Shown: in pieces, positions 8,443-16,822 of the stretch
Layout: the number at the start of each line of letters is the position of its first letter
Position numbering within the stretch: the stretch's first letter is position 1
Assembly: GCA_963742865.1 (NCBI GenBank)
Contig: CAVUNW010000006.1
Location: 62,001-126,000, forward strand
DNA from: Bog-532 sp963742865
GTDB lineage: Bacteria > Actinomycetota > Actinomycetes > Streptosporangiales > Streptosporangiaceae
Length of the DNA: 64,000 nt
Direction: 5' to 3'
The notes under the pieces: model-generated
Database searches by the model: none
What the model was told of the DNA's origin: nothing
Seen by the model: only the letters and a program-made list of their open reading frames with translations
Program-made: the position numbers and the translations under genes

Positions 8443-10916
8443 GTGCCTCGCCGGCGGGCGCGGCAGTAAGAGTGCAGCGGCCTTGGCCGTTGTGCTCCCC
8501 TGACGGCACTGGTACTGTCCGCGTCGTGCCGTATGACGTACGCACCGGGCAAGCCGATCCACGCGCCCTGGCCGCGGTCCGTGCGGAAACTGCGCGTCCG
8601 CGGCTGGGCGCCGACATTGTGCGCCTGCTGGATATGGTCTGGCCCGTGCTGCGTGAGCAGAACGTCCGCACCGGGCACAACGTCGTCGTGTACCGCGGTG
8701 GCGGCGAAGGCATGATGACCATCGACGCCGGTGTCGAGGTGTTCACCGATTTCACCGAACGCGGTGAAGTCCGGCACATATCCACGCCGTCCGGCGACAT
8801 GGCCACCACGGCGCACTACGGCGAGTACTCGGAAATGGCCCCGGCATACCAGGCCATCGAACAGTGGTGCACGGACAACGGCCGCCGGCCAGCCGGGGTG
8901 GGCTGGGAAGTTTACGGTGACTGGGAAGACGACCCAGCGAAGCGGCGAACGGACATATATTTCCTGCTCGAGCCCGCGGCGAGCTAGTACGCCTGGTAAG
9001 GACTGATGCACGATGGCGCGGTCGCCGCCTGCGACCTTGGCCTCATGCAGGGCGGCGTCGGCGGCGCGCAGCGCTTCGTGGTGGGTCTGGGTGCCCGCGT
9101 CGAAGAAGGCGGCGCCGATGCTGATGGTGGCGGGGATCGAGTTGGTGCCGGTGGTGTGTGTCTGCTCGCGCACGGCGGTGCAGAGCCCGTCGGCCAGGCT
9201 CTGGATGAGCGGGGGCGTCGCGGAGGGGAATACGGCGGCGAACTCGTCGCCTCCCATGCGGGCCAGCGTGTCATTCGGCCGAAGGCGCTGGGCCAGCACG
9301 TGTGCGATGCTCTGGATCAGTGCCTCCGCGGCGGCCGCACCGTGGCGCCGGATCACTTCGTTATATCGGTCCACGTCCATGGAGAAGAGCGCGAGGCGCT
9401 CGGCGTTTTGCCGGGCGCGGTCGAGTTCGTTCTCGAAGCGCCGGCAATTCCACAGGCCGGTCAGGGCGTCGTGGTCGGCAGGGTCGAGCGCTGCGGCACC
9501 GGGCCATGGTGGCGCTGGCACGCCCGCCCCGGGGCCTGTCGATCTGTTGGCACCGGCCCGCGGCTCGAGCGCCGCGCCGAAGACGTCGACCCAGCTCACG
9601 AAGTGCCGGTCGTTGAGGAACAGCGCGCGAGCCCGTTCGCGCCCGGCCTGGCCGAGCCGGGCGGCCAGCGGCGGGTCACGCAGCAGCTCGACGATCGCAT
9701 CGCCGAACGCAGCCACGTCGGCAGGGTCGTCGACCAGCAGCCCGCTGTGCCGGTGCTGGACCTGATCCAGATGGCCCCCCACCGCGCTGGCGACGACCGG
9801 ACGGGCCTTCCACATCGCCTCGGTCACTCCCAGGCCGAACCCCTCCTGCAGGCTTTTCTTGACCACCACTGCGGCTAGGCGCTGGATCGCGTTCACCATC
9901 GCGGCGTTCTCCTCGGGCGGGGTGAGCGGGAGGCAGGCGAGATGAACCCGGGCGCGCGCGCGGGGCGGCAGCCGCCGCCAGCGTTCGCGGACGGCGGCGA
10001 GCACGGCTTCGGCTTCGGGGTCATCGGCGACCTGGCCCGCGTCGGGGCCCGCGAGCAGCAGGTGCGCGCCGGTCGCCGGTACCACCCGCTCTACGAAGCC
10101 ATCCAGGATCCCCAGCGGGTCCTTGATCCCGTCCCATCGGGCCAGCGAGACCACCACCGGGTCCCGGCCCCAGTCCGGCGGGCCGTCGGAGTCCACCACC
10201 GTGGGACCAGCGGCCAGCGTCGCCACCGACCCATCCGTGCGGGCGTAGCGCGGGGCGGCAGCCGGGACCCCGGCGGCCAGGCCCAGGTGCTGCAAGATCG
10301 CCCGGGCGGCGCCATAGGACATCGGCAGGTTCTTCGTCGACCCGGGGTCGATGCCCGGCGACAAGATCGACGTCTCCGCCCCGCCCAGCCACTCCGGCAG
10401 CGAGGTACGGCGGCTGAAGACAAAGCGGCGCACGCCGGCCAGGCGCGGCCGCAGGCACCGCCACGCGTTCCGGGAGTACTCGTTGTGGTGGTCGGTGCCA
10501 ATGTGGCATCTCCAGATCACGGTCGCGCCAGCCCGCTCGAGCGGCACCGACATGGCCGCGGTCTGGGGGTCGTGCAGCACCACCACGTCTCCCGGGGACA
10601 GCAGGGACGCTAGCGCCTCGGCGTGGTAGAGGGCGGCCCGGTCCAGCGTCGTCAGCTCCTCGGTCCCCAGCACGCCGCCATCGCCTGGCTGGCCTTGCAG
10701 ATGGTTATGAAAGCGCTTGGTCACCCGGAAGAACTCGGCAGAACCGTTGAGCACCATCCACCGGACGTCGATCCCGGCACCTTTCCAGTACGGCAGCAGC
10801 GTACGAAGCAGCTGCGCAACCCCACCACCCAAAGCGGTGGAGTTCACCATCCACACCGTCCGTCCGCCCAGCAGCTCACCGGCGCGCTGCCGGGCCACGC
10901 GCACGCGCTGCATCAT
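8283..10916 (-). CDS. Glycosyltransferase (trehalose-synthase-like, GT4) fused to GGDEF diguanylate cyclase
   Basis: Residues 1-450 form a GT-B glycosyltransferase like the TreT/trehalose synthase group: WMVNSTALGGGVAQLL, RCHIGTDHHNEYSRNAW and the C-terminal E-x7-E block KKSLQEGFGLGVTEAMW (residues 354-370). A Pro/Gly linker (455-480) leads to a GGDEF domain starting DALTGLWNCRRFE, with an intact active-site GGDEF at 555-559 and an inhibitory RxxD site (RPND, 546-549) at the canonical spacing. The conserved region ends near residue 640 (about 8997); the frame then stays open to 8283 antisense to another gene, so the true stop is doubtful. Family-conserved residues (AEIPLETRHFEDLGRYLL) also lie upstream of the ATG in the same frame. 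It is third in the kaiC-kaiB operon. Confidence 0.8.
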   Translation of the reverse strand: MMQRVRVARQRAGELLGGRTVWMVNSTALGGGVAQLLRTLLPYWKGAGIDVRWMVLNGSAEFFRVTKRFHNHLQGQPGDGGVLGTEELTTLDRAALYHAEALASLLSPGDVVVLHDPQTAAMSVPLERAGATVIWRCHIGTDHHNEYSRNAWRCLRPRLAGVRRFVFSRRTSLPEWLGGAETSILSPGIDPGSTKNLPMSYGAARAILQHLGLAAGVPAAAPRYARTDGSVATLAAGPTVVDSDGPPDWGRDPVVVSLARWDGIKDPLGILDGFVERVVPATGAHLLLAGPDAGQVADDPEAEAVLAAVRERWRRLPPRARARVHLACLPLTPPEENAAMVNAIQRLAAVVVKKSLQEGFGLGVTEAMWKARPVVASAVGGHLDQVQHRHSGLLVDDPADVAAFGDAIVELLRDPPLAARLGQAGRERARALFLNDRHFVSWVDVFGAALEPRAGANRSTGPGAGVPAPPWPGAAALDPADHDALTGLWNCRRFENELDRARQNAERLALFSMDVDRYNEVIRRHGAAAAEALIQSIAHVLAQRLRPNDTLARMGGDEFAAVFPSATPPLIQSLADGLCTAVREQTHTTGTNSIPATISIGAAFFDAGTQTHHEALRAADAALHEAKVAGGDRAIVHQSLPGVLARRGLEQEIYVRSPLRWVVFPVTVNFPAHPGWPAAVVRAPLFDGLVCRGHFRVLAVVRRGGHVAGRRGYVPDFTAFGEIGEHLDTGVDGHHAFAATAVHDDVVPGADVLLTQHGPDHIQQAHNVGAQPRTRSFRTDRGQGAWIGLPGAYVIRHDADSTSAVRGAQRPRPLHSYCRARRRGTQQPGMVLEPGTDSRPGAGTMWSWDGLASCRGTAWICGAPGAKGSGGCWYWSR
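8526..8987 (+). CDS. GyrI-like effector-binding domain protein
   Basis: A 153-residue single-domain protein of the GyrI-like / AraC effector-binding family, which binds small hydrophobic or cationic ligands. The start is taken as the GTG at 8526, giving VPYDVRTGQADPRALAAVRAE, the usual family N-terminus; upstream in-frame residues are shadow. Typical features are GADIVRLLDMVWPVLRE, GHNVVVYRG and the C-terminal VGWEVYGDWEDDPAKRRTDIYFLL with the conserved Glu and Tyr/Trp positions of the ligand pocket. No ribosome site is evident. It is convergent with, and overlapped by, the open tail of the minus-strand glycosyltransferase-GGDEF frame, which probably overruns its real end. Confidence 0.75.
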   Translation: MPYDVRTGQADPRALAAVRAETARPRLGADIVRLLDMVWPVLREQNVRTGHNVVVYRGGGEGMMTIDAGVEVFTDFTERGEVRHISTPSGDMATTAHYGEYSEMAPAYQAIEQWCTDNGRRPAGVGWEVYGDWEDDPAKRRTDIYFLLEPAAS

Positions 10917-11038
10917 CGGTATCAGCAGGTAGCGGCCGAGATCCTCGAAATGCCGGGTCTCCAGCGGAATCTCGGCAAGAGCCGCCCCCGGTCGGGCCGC
11001 GCCTCCACGAGGATAAGGAAGCAGTGTCAGACATCAGG

Positions 11039-11269
11039 TTACTCCCGCGCAACGCCCGTGCTGGCTGGCACATCGCTGAGGCACCTCAGTCCGATCCGGC
11101 CATAACTGGCCGTGCCTCCAAGGTCCGGGACGACGCGGTCCCCTCCTGGCAGGGTAAGGCCGATCTTAACCCCGTGCAAATAGGGCAGATCCTCGGCTCT
11201 GCCTTGGGAGCCCGCCCGGCGCACGCCGGGCCACACGCCCACAGGAACCCGCTGATCAGCCACGCTCAT
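11039..11269 (-). CDS. Possible small protein between kaiB and the glycosyltransferase-GGDEF gene
   Basis: A 76-residue open frame beginning ATG at 11269, overlapping the last 14 bases of kaiB, and stopping (TAA) five bases before an ATG at 11034 that has its own ribosome site inside this frame. The arrangement is that of a translationally coupled operon gene. The sequence (MSVADQRVPVGVWPGV, then PYLHGVKIGLTLPGGDRVVPDLGG) matches no family I know and could be a fortuitous GC-rich frame. It fills the otherwise empty 220-bp gap between kaiB and the fusion gene. Confidence 0.3.
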   Translation of the reverse strand: MSVADQRVPVGVWPGVRRAGSQGRAEDLPYLHGVKIGLTLPGGDRVVPDLGGTASYGRIGLRCLSDVPASTGVARE

Positions 11270-11618
11270 CCGTCAGCCTGGCTGGTCCTGGCCGCAGCTG
11301 CATGTCGACGAGCAGGCGCTCGGTGTCGGTGAGGTCGCCGACGAGCTTGCGGATGGGCTGCGGGTGCATCCTGACCAGCGTCGGTACGGCCACGATCTGG
11401 TCCTCGGCGGCCCGGCGCGGGTTCTCCATCAGGTCGATAACCTCAATGTGATACAGGCCCCCCAGCCAATGCGCGCAGGCGCGCTGGAGGTTGGCGAGCG
11501 CGCGGACGCATGTGGGCGTGCGGCCGGTCACGTACAGCCGCAACTCCCAGGTCTCGGCAGATGCCGCTGGCTGAGCCGCGTCATCGGTGTCGCCACCGGC
11601 GTCGCGCGGCGGGGTCAT
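11256..11618 (-). CDS. kaiB: Circadian-clock protein KaiB
   Basis: A KaiB-family thioredoxin-like protein of 120 residues (121 if the GTG at 11621 is used). After a disordered 23-residue leader the KaiB core reads WELRLYVTGRTPTCVRALAN, then a long loop-helix, then EDQIVAVPTLVRMHPQPIRK and LVGDLTDTERLLV. These match the conserved LYV.G.TP...RAL and ED.I.A.PTL....P.P.R..IGDL blocks of cyanobacterial KaiB, the fold-switching partner that binds the KaiC CI ring. Its ATG shares one base with the TGA of kaiC, so translation is coupled. No kaiA is present in the window. Confidence 0.9.
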   Translation of the reverse strand: MTPPRDAGGDTDDAAQPAASAETWELRLYVTGRTPTCVRALANLQRACAHWLGGLYHIEVIDLMENPRRAAEDQIVAVPTLVRMHPQPIRKLVGDLTDTERLLVDMQLRPGPARLTDERG

Positions 11619-13333
11619 CACTGCGCTCTGTCATCGCGGCTGGCCGGATCTGCCCGGCGCTGAGCGGCCAGGGCCGCCCGGGTCGCCTTGGCATCGGCCG
11701 CCAGGCGTGCTTCGCGGCTCGCGATCTGCTCCAGCTCGGCCTGCTGCGCCGCGAGCTCCTCTTGCAGTACGGCGAGCTGAGCCTGCCCCTGCGCGACGTG
11801 CGCTTTCAGCTCTCGCTTACGGCGCATCAGCTGCTCCTCGCGCTCCAGCTGGTCGCTGCGCTCCCGGGCTTGCTGCATGACGCGGCCGGAACCAGTCATC
11901 ACCCCGCCGGGGCCCACGTAGACGTCGGCAAGCTCCACCCCATGGTCGGTAAGCAGGAACTCCCGCACCTGGTTGGAATGGGCGGTGCCGCGCGACTTGA
12001 GCACGAATAGCAGCCGGTTACGCTCGCCGTTGGACTCGACATTGCGCAGCAGCAGCCAGGTATCCATCAGCGAGGACACGCCCACCCCACTCGCCTCGTC
12101 ATCCTGGATCAGCGTGGTCGCCATAGCGGTGATCCCTCGGCTCTTCAGCAGGTGAATCTGGCGGGCCACCATCGAGACCACGTTGGCCTGGGTGGGCTGG
12201 TGAGTCAGGCTGGTGATCCCGTCGAGAACGGCGACGGTCGGCTCTTGCTCATCCATCAGCCGGGCCAGGATCGTCAGGTGCGTCTCCAGGCCGAATGCCG
12301 ATGGCCGGGCGGCCCAGATCCGCAGCAGACCCGTCTCCACCCAGCGTCTCAGGTCCAGGCCGACCGAGCCCATGTTGCGGATCACCTCATTCGGCGACTC
12401 CTCGAACAGGACCAGCAGGGCCCGCTCGCCCCGCGCGCACGCTGCGTCGATCAAGTGTGCCCCCACCGTGCTCTTGCCGGTACCCGGCGCCCCGCTGACC
12501 AGGACGGTTGACCCCCGGTACAGGCCGCCGGACAGCATGCGGTCCAGCCGGGGCACGCCGGTCGACAGTCGCTCGCTGGAAGCGCCGTAGTCGAGGCTGA
12601 CCGCCGTCACTGGCAGTATCTCGAAGCCATGGACCGAGATCAGGAACGGGTACTCGTTGGCCTCATGCGTCGACCCGCGGTACTTGACCACCTGCAGCCT
12701 CCGCGTGGCGACCCCCTCGTGCACGCGGTGGTCCAGAACGATCACGCAGTCGGACACGTACTCCTCGATCCCATGCCGGGTCAGCGCATCGGCAGCGCGC
12801 TCGCCGGTCACAATCGCAGTGACCTCCCGGCCCTCCAGCCAGCCGAACAACCTGCCCAGCTCAGCCCGGACGATCGCCTGTGCCTTGAACGCCCCGAACA
12901 GCACCTCGATGCTGTCGAGCACGACCCGCCTGGCCCCGATGCGCCTGATCGCGTCGTCCAGCACCAGGGACAGTGGCCCGAAGTCGAACTCGCCAGTCTC
13001 GACAATCTCAGCCGCCTCCACCGGGAAGGCCATGATTATCAGCATCCCGTCCCGCTGCAACCCGTCAAGGTCAAAGCCCAGCGAGGCCACGTTGGCGGTG
13101 ACCTTCTCCGCTGACTCCTCGAAAGTAACCAGCACACCAGGCTCGCCGTGCTCCCGGGCGCCCGCGACCAGGAACTGCAGGCCCAGCAGGGTCTTACCGG
13201 TGCCGGTGCCGCCCGTCACCAGCGTGGATCTGCCGTGGGGCAGCCCACCCCCGGTGATCTCATCCAGTCCCCGGATACCGGTCGAGGCCTTCAGCAGCTG
13301 CGGGGCAGCCGGAGCTTCAGACAACGAGGTCAT
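11618..13333 (-). CDS. kaiC: KaiC-family double-domain RecA-like ATPase with C-terminal coiled coil
   Basis: A 571-residue KaiC homologue with two RecA-like domains. CI: Walker A GGTGTGKT (41-48) and the catalytic Glu pair FEES (72-73). CII: Walker A GAPGTGKS (281-288) and FEES (311-312). The segment aligned to the cyanobacterial S431/T432 autophosphorylation sites reads GVGVSSLMDTWLLL, giving Ser420/Ser421. Residues 484-562 form a long charged coiled coil (QLEREEQLMRRKRELK and on) absent from cyanobacterial KaiC but known from the KaiA-independent Rhodobacter KaiC, where it builds a dodecamer. GGGAGG lies six bases before the start. The first gene of the Kai operon, 51 bp after an MFS gene on the same strand. 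Confidence 0.93.
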   Translation of the reverse strand: MTSLSEAPAAPQLLKASTGIRGLDEITGGGLPHGRSTLVTGGTGTGKTLLGLQFLVAGAREHGEPGVLVTFEESAEKVTANVASLGFDLDGLQRDGMLIIMAFPVEAAEIVETGEFDFGPLSLVLDDAIRRIGARRVVLDSIEVLFGAFKAQAIVRAELGRLFGWLEGREVTAIVTGERAADALTRHGIEEYVSDCVIVLDHRVHEGVATRRLQVVKYRGSTHEANEYPFLISVHGFEILPVTAVSLDYGASSERLSTGVPRLDRMLSGGLYRGSTVLVSGAPGTGKSTVGAHLIDAACARGERALLVLFEESPNEVIRNMGSVGLDLRRWVETGLLRIWAARPSAFGLETHLTILARLMDEQEPTVAVLDGITSLTHQPTQANVVSMVARQIHLLKSRGITAMATTLIQDDEASGVGVSSLMDTWLLLRNVESNGERNRLLFVLKSRGTAHSNQVREFLLTDHGVELADVYVGPGGVMTGSGRVMQQARERSDQLEREEQLMRRKRELKAHVAQGQAQLAVLQEELAAQQAELEQIASREARLAADAKATRAALAAQRRADPASRDDRAQ

Positions 13334-13384
13334 ACGAATCCTCCCGTGCTCGGGGCGTTAGACGCTCCCTGGCGCCGGATCACA

Positions 13385-14932
13385 TCATTCATCGTCCTCA
13401 ACGCCACGTTCAGGGCCATAGGTCTTCCGTTGCCTGGCTTGTGGAACAAGGGCGACGGCAGCCTTGGGCTCCTTGACCGTTGTGCTGGCTACGGCCCGGG
13501 CCAGCTCGTTACGGCGGACGAGCAGGAACGTGACCGGGACGGCGGCCAGGCCGATCAGGCCGCAGGCCCAGAACGCCCACTGGAAACCGCCCGTCAGCGC
13601 GGCGGCCGGCGTCGCACCCTGGTGCAGCAGGGTGGTGACGCGGCTGGCGGCGATCGTGGACGCTACCGCGACGCCGATCGCTCCGCCGAGCTGCTGGGAG
13701 GTGTTGATGAGGCCGGAGGCGAGGCCGGCCTCTGTTCGGTGACGCCGGCGAGGGCGGCGATGGACACCGGGATGAAGGCGAACGCGGTACCGGCCCCGGT
13801 GATCAGGAACGGCCCGGCCAGATCGGCCCAGAAATGCCCGTGCACCGGCACCTGGGTCGCCCACAGCGCGCCGCCGCCGATCAGGGCCATGCCGGCCGCC
13901 ATCACGAGCTTGGCCGAACCCCGCGTGACCAGCGCCTGTGACAGGCCGGCGAAGGCGACCGAGGTGAGCGTGGCCGCGAGCCAGGCGAGCCCGGCCTTCA
14001 GCGCCGAGTACCCCAGCACCTGCTGCATGTACAGCGTGCCGACGAAGATGAACGCGAAGAAGCTGGCGCCGAGCAGCAGGCCGACCGCGTTCCCGCCCGC
14101 CAGTGTCTTCAGCCGGAAGATCCGCAGCGGCATCAGCGGCGCCTCGACGCGGGTCTCGATGACCAGGAAGGCCGCGAGCAGGGCGGCGGAAACGGCCAGC
14201 AGCGACACCGTCCGGGCGGTTCCCCAGCCGACTTGCGGGGCGGTCGAGATCGCGTAGACGAGCAGCGACAGGGCGCCGGTCACGGTCACCGCGCCGAACG
14301 GGTCATAGCGGCGCCGCTCGGTGGCGAGCCAGGCTCTCCGGCACGACGCGCGGGGCTAGCGCCAGCGCCGCAGCGCCGATCGGGACGTTCAGGTAGAAGA
14401 TGTACTCCCAGCCCGCGTAGCGGGTGAGCAGGCCGCCGGCCATCACGCCGACGGTCGCCCCGCTCGCCCCGATGGCTCCCCACACGCCTAGCGCCTGGTT
14501 GCGCTCGGCGCCCTCGGGGAACATGTTCATCACGATCGACAGCGCGGCTGGCAGGACGATCGCCGCGCCCAGTCCCTGCAGGCAGCGCATCGCGATCAGG
14601 AAACCCTCCGCGGTCGCCAGCCCGCAGCCGAGCGAGGCCGCGGTGAAGACCGCCAGGCCGGCCAGCAGGATGCGGCGGCGCCCCAGCAGATCCGCGGCGC
14701 GCCCGCCGAGCAGCAGGAAGCCGCCGAAGGTAAGCGCGTAGCCGGTGACGACCCACTGCAGGTCGGACTCGGCCATGTGCAGCTTGCGGCCGATGGTCGG
14801 CAGCGCGACGTTGACGATCGCCAGGTCCGCGACGGTCATGAAGAACGCCACCGCGAGCACCGCGAACGCGCGCCAGCGACGGACTTCTTTCGTGCCCCGG
14901 CTCACGGCCGGGACGGCAGATATCTGGGACAT
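13385..14932 (-). pseudogene. MFS drug-efflux transporter (DHA2/EmrB-QacA type), frame broken twice
   Basis: Three overlapping frames together encode one 14-helix MFS exporter. The N-terminal part (14932-14303) has AFFMTVADLAIVNVALPTIG and the motif-A segment GGRAADLLGRRR; the middle part (to about 13733) begins ERRRYDPFGAVTVTGALSLL; the last part has AGLASGLINTSQQLGGAIGV. The first break lies near 14330. The second is a missing G near 13733: adding one G restores GVTEQEAGLASGLINTSQQ. The start at 14932 has GGAGA eight bases upstream. It lies just upstream of kaiC on the same strand and divergent from an ECF sigma gene. Each break is a single base, so the gene may be intact in life. Confidence 0.8.
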
Positions 14933-15082
14933 GTGCGTCTCTCCATTCAGTGCATGCGGGAATCGCGTGCAGCTGTACTGATCCGGGCCATCGCGGAAAC
15001 TCAACGGCCGGCGGCTCGGCGAGTTTTCTGGCCGGAGCGGGTCTGTACTAGCGAGGGCGGCGCGCAGACCACAGGAGCGGCG

Positions 15083-16120
15083 ATGCTGAGCAGCGACGAT
15101 TTCGCACTACTCACCGACCCGTACCGGGAAGAGCTGCTGGCGCACTGCTACCGGATGCTCGGCTCGGTACAGGACGCCGAGGACCAGGTACAGGAGACGT
15201 TGATCCGGGCCTGGCGGTCCTACGACCAGTTCGAGGGGCGGGCGTCGCTGCGGACCTGGCTGTACCGGATCGCGACCAACGCCTGCCTGCGGGCGCTGGA
15301 GAACAGCGGGCGCCGGCCGCTGCCGTCCGGCCTCGGCAGCCCGAGCCAGGACCCGGCCGCGCCCCCGGCCGCGGAGCGGCCCGAGATTCCGTGGCTGCAG
15401 CCCATGCCCGACGCGCTGGTGAGCTCCGGTCCCGCCGATCCCGCCGTGATCGTCACGTCGCGGATGAGCATGCGGCTGGCCTTCGTCGCCGCCCTGCAGT
15501 ACCTGCCCGCCCGGCAGCGCGCCGTGCTGATCCTGCGCGACGTCCTGCAATGGCGGGCCGCCGAAGTCGCCGAGCTGCTCGGCACCACGACCACCGCGGT
15601 GAACGGAATGCTGCTACGCGCCCGGACGCGGCTGGAGCAGGCGGCCCCGGCTGCGGACGACATCCGCGAGCCTGCCAGCCCGGACGACCGGGCACTGGCG
15701 GACCGTTACGCGGAAGCCTTCGAGAAGGCGGACATCACCGCCCTCACGGAACTGCTGCGCGAGGACGCTGTCTTCGAGATGCCGCCGCGGGTGACCTGGT
15801 TCGCCGGCCGGGAAGCCATCGGGACCTTCCTGCGGGCCCTGGCCCGCCGCGAACCCAGCGCCTTCCGGGCAACGCCGACGGCCGCGAACGGCCAGCCCGC
15901 GCTCGCGAGCTACATGCGTGCTGGCGACGGCGTATACCGGGCCCACGCGATCCAGGTGCTCACCATCGCCGGATCGCGCATCACCCGGATCACCTCGTTC
16001 CTCGATCCGGGCCTGTTCGCGACGTTCGGCTTGCCCCCGGCCCTTCCTGAGACAACGTCCCTTCCTGATACAACGGGAGGGCCGGGGACGGACATGCCGG
16101 AGGGAGACGGTCGCCGATGA
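15083..16120 (+). CDS. ECF sigma factor with SnoaL-like C-terminal domain
   Basis: A 345-residue extracytoplasmic-function sigma factor of the group carrying a C-terminal NTF2/SnoaL-like domain. Region 2 is DPYREELLAHCYRMLGSVQDAEDQVQETLIRAWR and region 4 is ALQYLPARQRAVLILRDVLQW followed by the helix-turn-helix EVAELLGTTTTAVNGMLLRAR. Residues from about 200 (ALADRYAEAFEKADITALTELL) form the SnoaL-like fold thought to control activity in place of a separate anti-sigma factor. The start is fixed by AGGAG six bases upstream. It overlaps the next gene by ATGA, so an operon with the metallo-hydrolase is likely; the MFS transporter is divergent. Confidence 0.88.
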   Translation: MLSSDDFALLTDPYREELLAHCYRMLGSVQDAEDQVQETLIRAWRSYDQFEGRASLRTWLYRIATNACLRALENSGRRPLPSGLGSPSQDPAAPPAAERPEIPWLQPMPDALVSSGPADPAVIVTSRMSMRLAFVAALQYLPARQRAVLILRDVLQWRAAEVAELLGTTTTAVNGMLLRARTRLEQAAPAADDIREPASPDDRALADRYAEAFEKADITALTELLREDAVFEMPPRVTWFAGREAIGTFLRALARREPSAFRATPTAANGQPALASYMRAGDGVYRAHAIQVLTIAGSRITRITSFLDPGLFATFGLPPALPETTSLPDTTGGPGTDMPEGDGRR

Positions 16121-16779
16121 CGCTGGAGATCACAAGGCTGCACCTGGCCAGCGTGACCCCGCCCGGAACGCACACGGAATGGCCGGTGCACGGGTTCGTG
16201 GTCACCTACCCCGGCGGCGCGGCGCTGGTAGACACCGGAGTCGGCGGGCCGCAGGGCGTGCAGGACGACTGGCGCACCGTCAACGTCGCCGCCGCGGCGG
16301 CGCTGGCCAAGCTGGACATGAGCCCGGTGGACATCACGATGGTGATCAACACGCACCTGCACTTCGACCACTGCGGGCAGAACGCCGTGTTCAGGCACGC
16401 CCCCTTCCACGTCCAGCATGCGGAGCTGGACCGGGCCCGCCGCGAGTCGCCGTATCTGGCCGATTGGTTCGACTTCGCCGGGGCCCGGTTCGAGCTGCTG
16501 GACGGGGACACCGAGATCGTGCCGGGCCTGTCCGTCATCACCACGCCTGGCCATACCGCCGGGCACCAGAGCGTGGTGATCCAGGGCGGCGACGGCGAGG
16601 ATCTGCTGATCGGGGACGCCGCATACACGCCGACGCTGTACGGCGGCCCGGAGGGCCAGAAGCTGCCGCCGGGGCAGGCCGATGACCGGGACGCATGGGA
16701 GGCGTCGATCGGCCGGATCCGGTCCAGCGGCGCGGCCCGCGTGCACTTCTGCCACCATACGGACGTCATCCACGCCTGA
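16117..16779 (+). CDS. Metallo-beta-lactamase-fold hydrolase
   Basis: A 220-residue MBL-fold hydrolase of the lactonase/AttM-like type. The metal motif is THLHFDHCGQN (HxHxDH, from about residue 84), with the later ligands in TTPGHTAGHQSV and GDAAYTPTL and the terminal His in VHFCHHTDVIHA. The start ATG overlaps the stop of the sigma-factor gene (ATGA), indicating translational coupling. The family cleaves lactones, thioesters or phosphodiesters; the substrate is not evident. Being coupled to a SnoaL-type sigma factor suggests a stress or signal-degrading role. Confidence 0.85.
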   Translation: MTLEITRLHLASVTPPGTHTEWPVHGFVVTYPGGAALVDTGVGGPQGVQDDWRTVNVAAAAALAKLDMSPVDITMVINTHLHFDHCGQNAVFRHAPFHVQHAELDRARRESPYLADWFDFAGARFELLDGDTEIVPGLSVITTPGHTAGHQSVVIQGGDGEDLLIGDAAYTPTLYGGPEGQKLPPGQADDRDAWEASIGRIRSSGAARVHFCHHTDVIHA

Positions 16780-16822
16780 CCCTCCGGGGGGATATTGCGA
16801 GGTCAATGCGACACTGGAAGGC

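Noticed and set aside
9505..9520. tggcacg motif inside the glycosyltransferase-GGDEF gene as a third sigma-54 promoter
   Set aside because: There is no GC at the -12 position with correct spacing and it is inside a gene.
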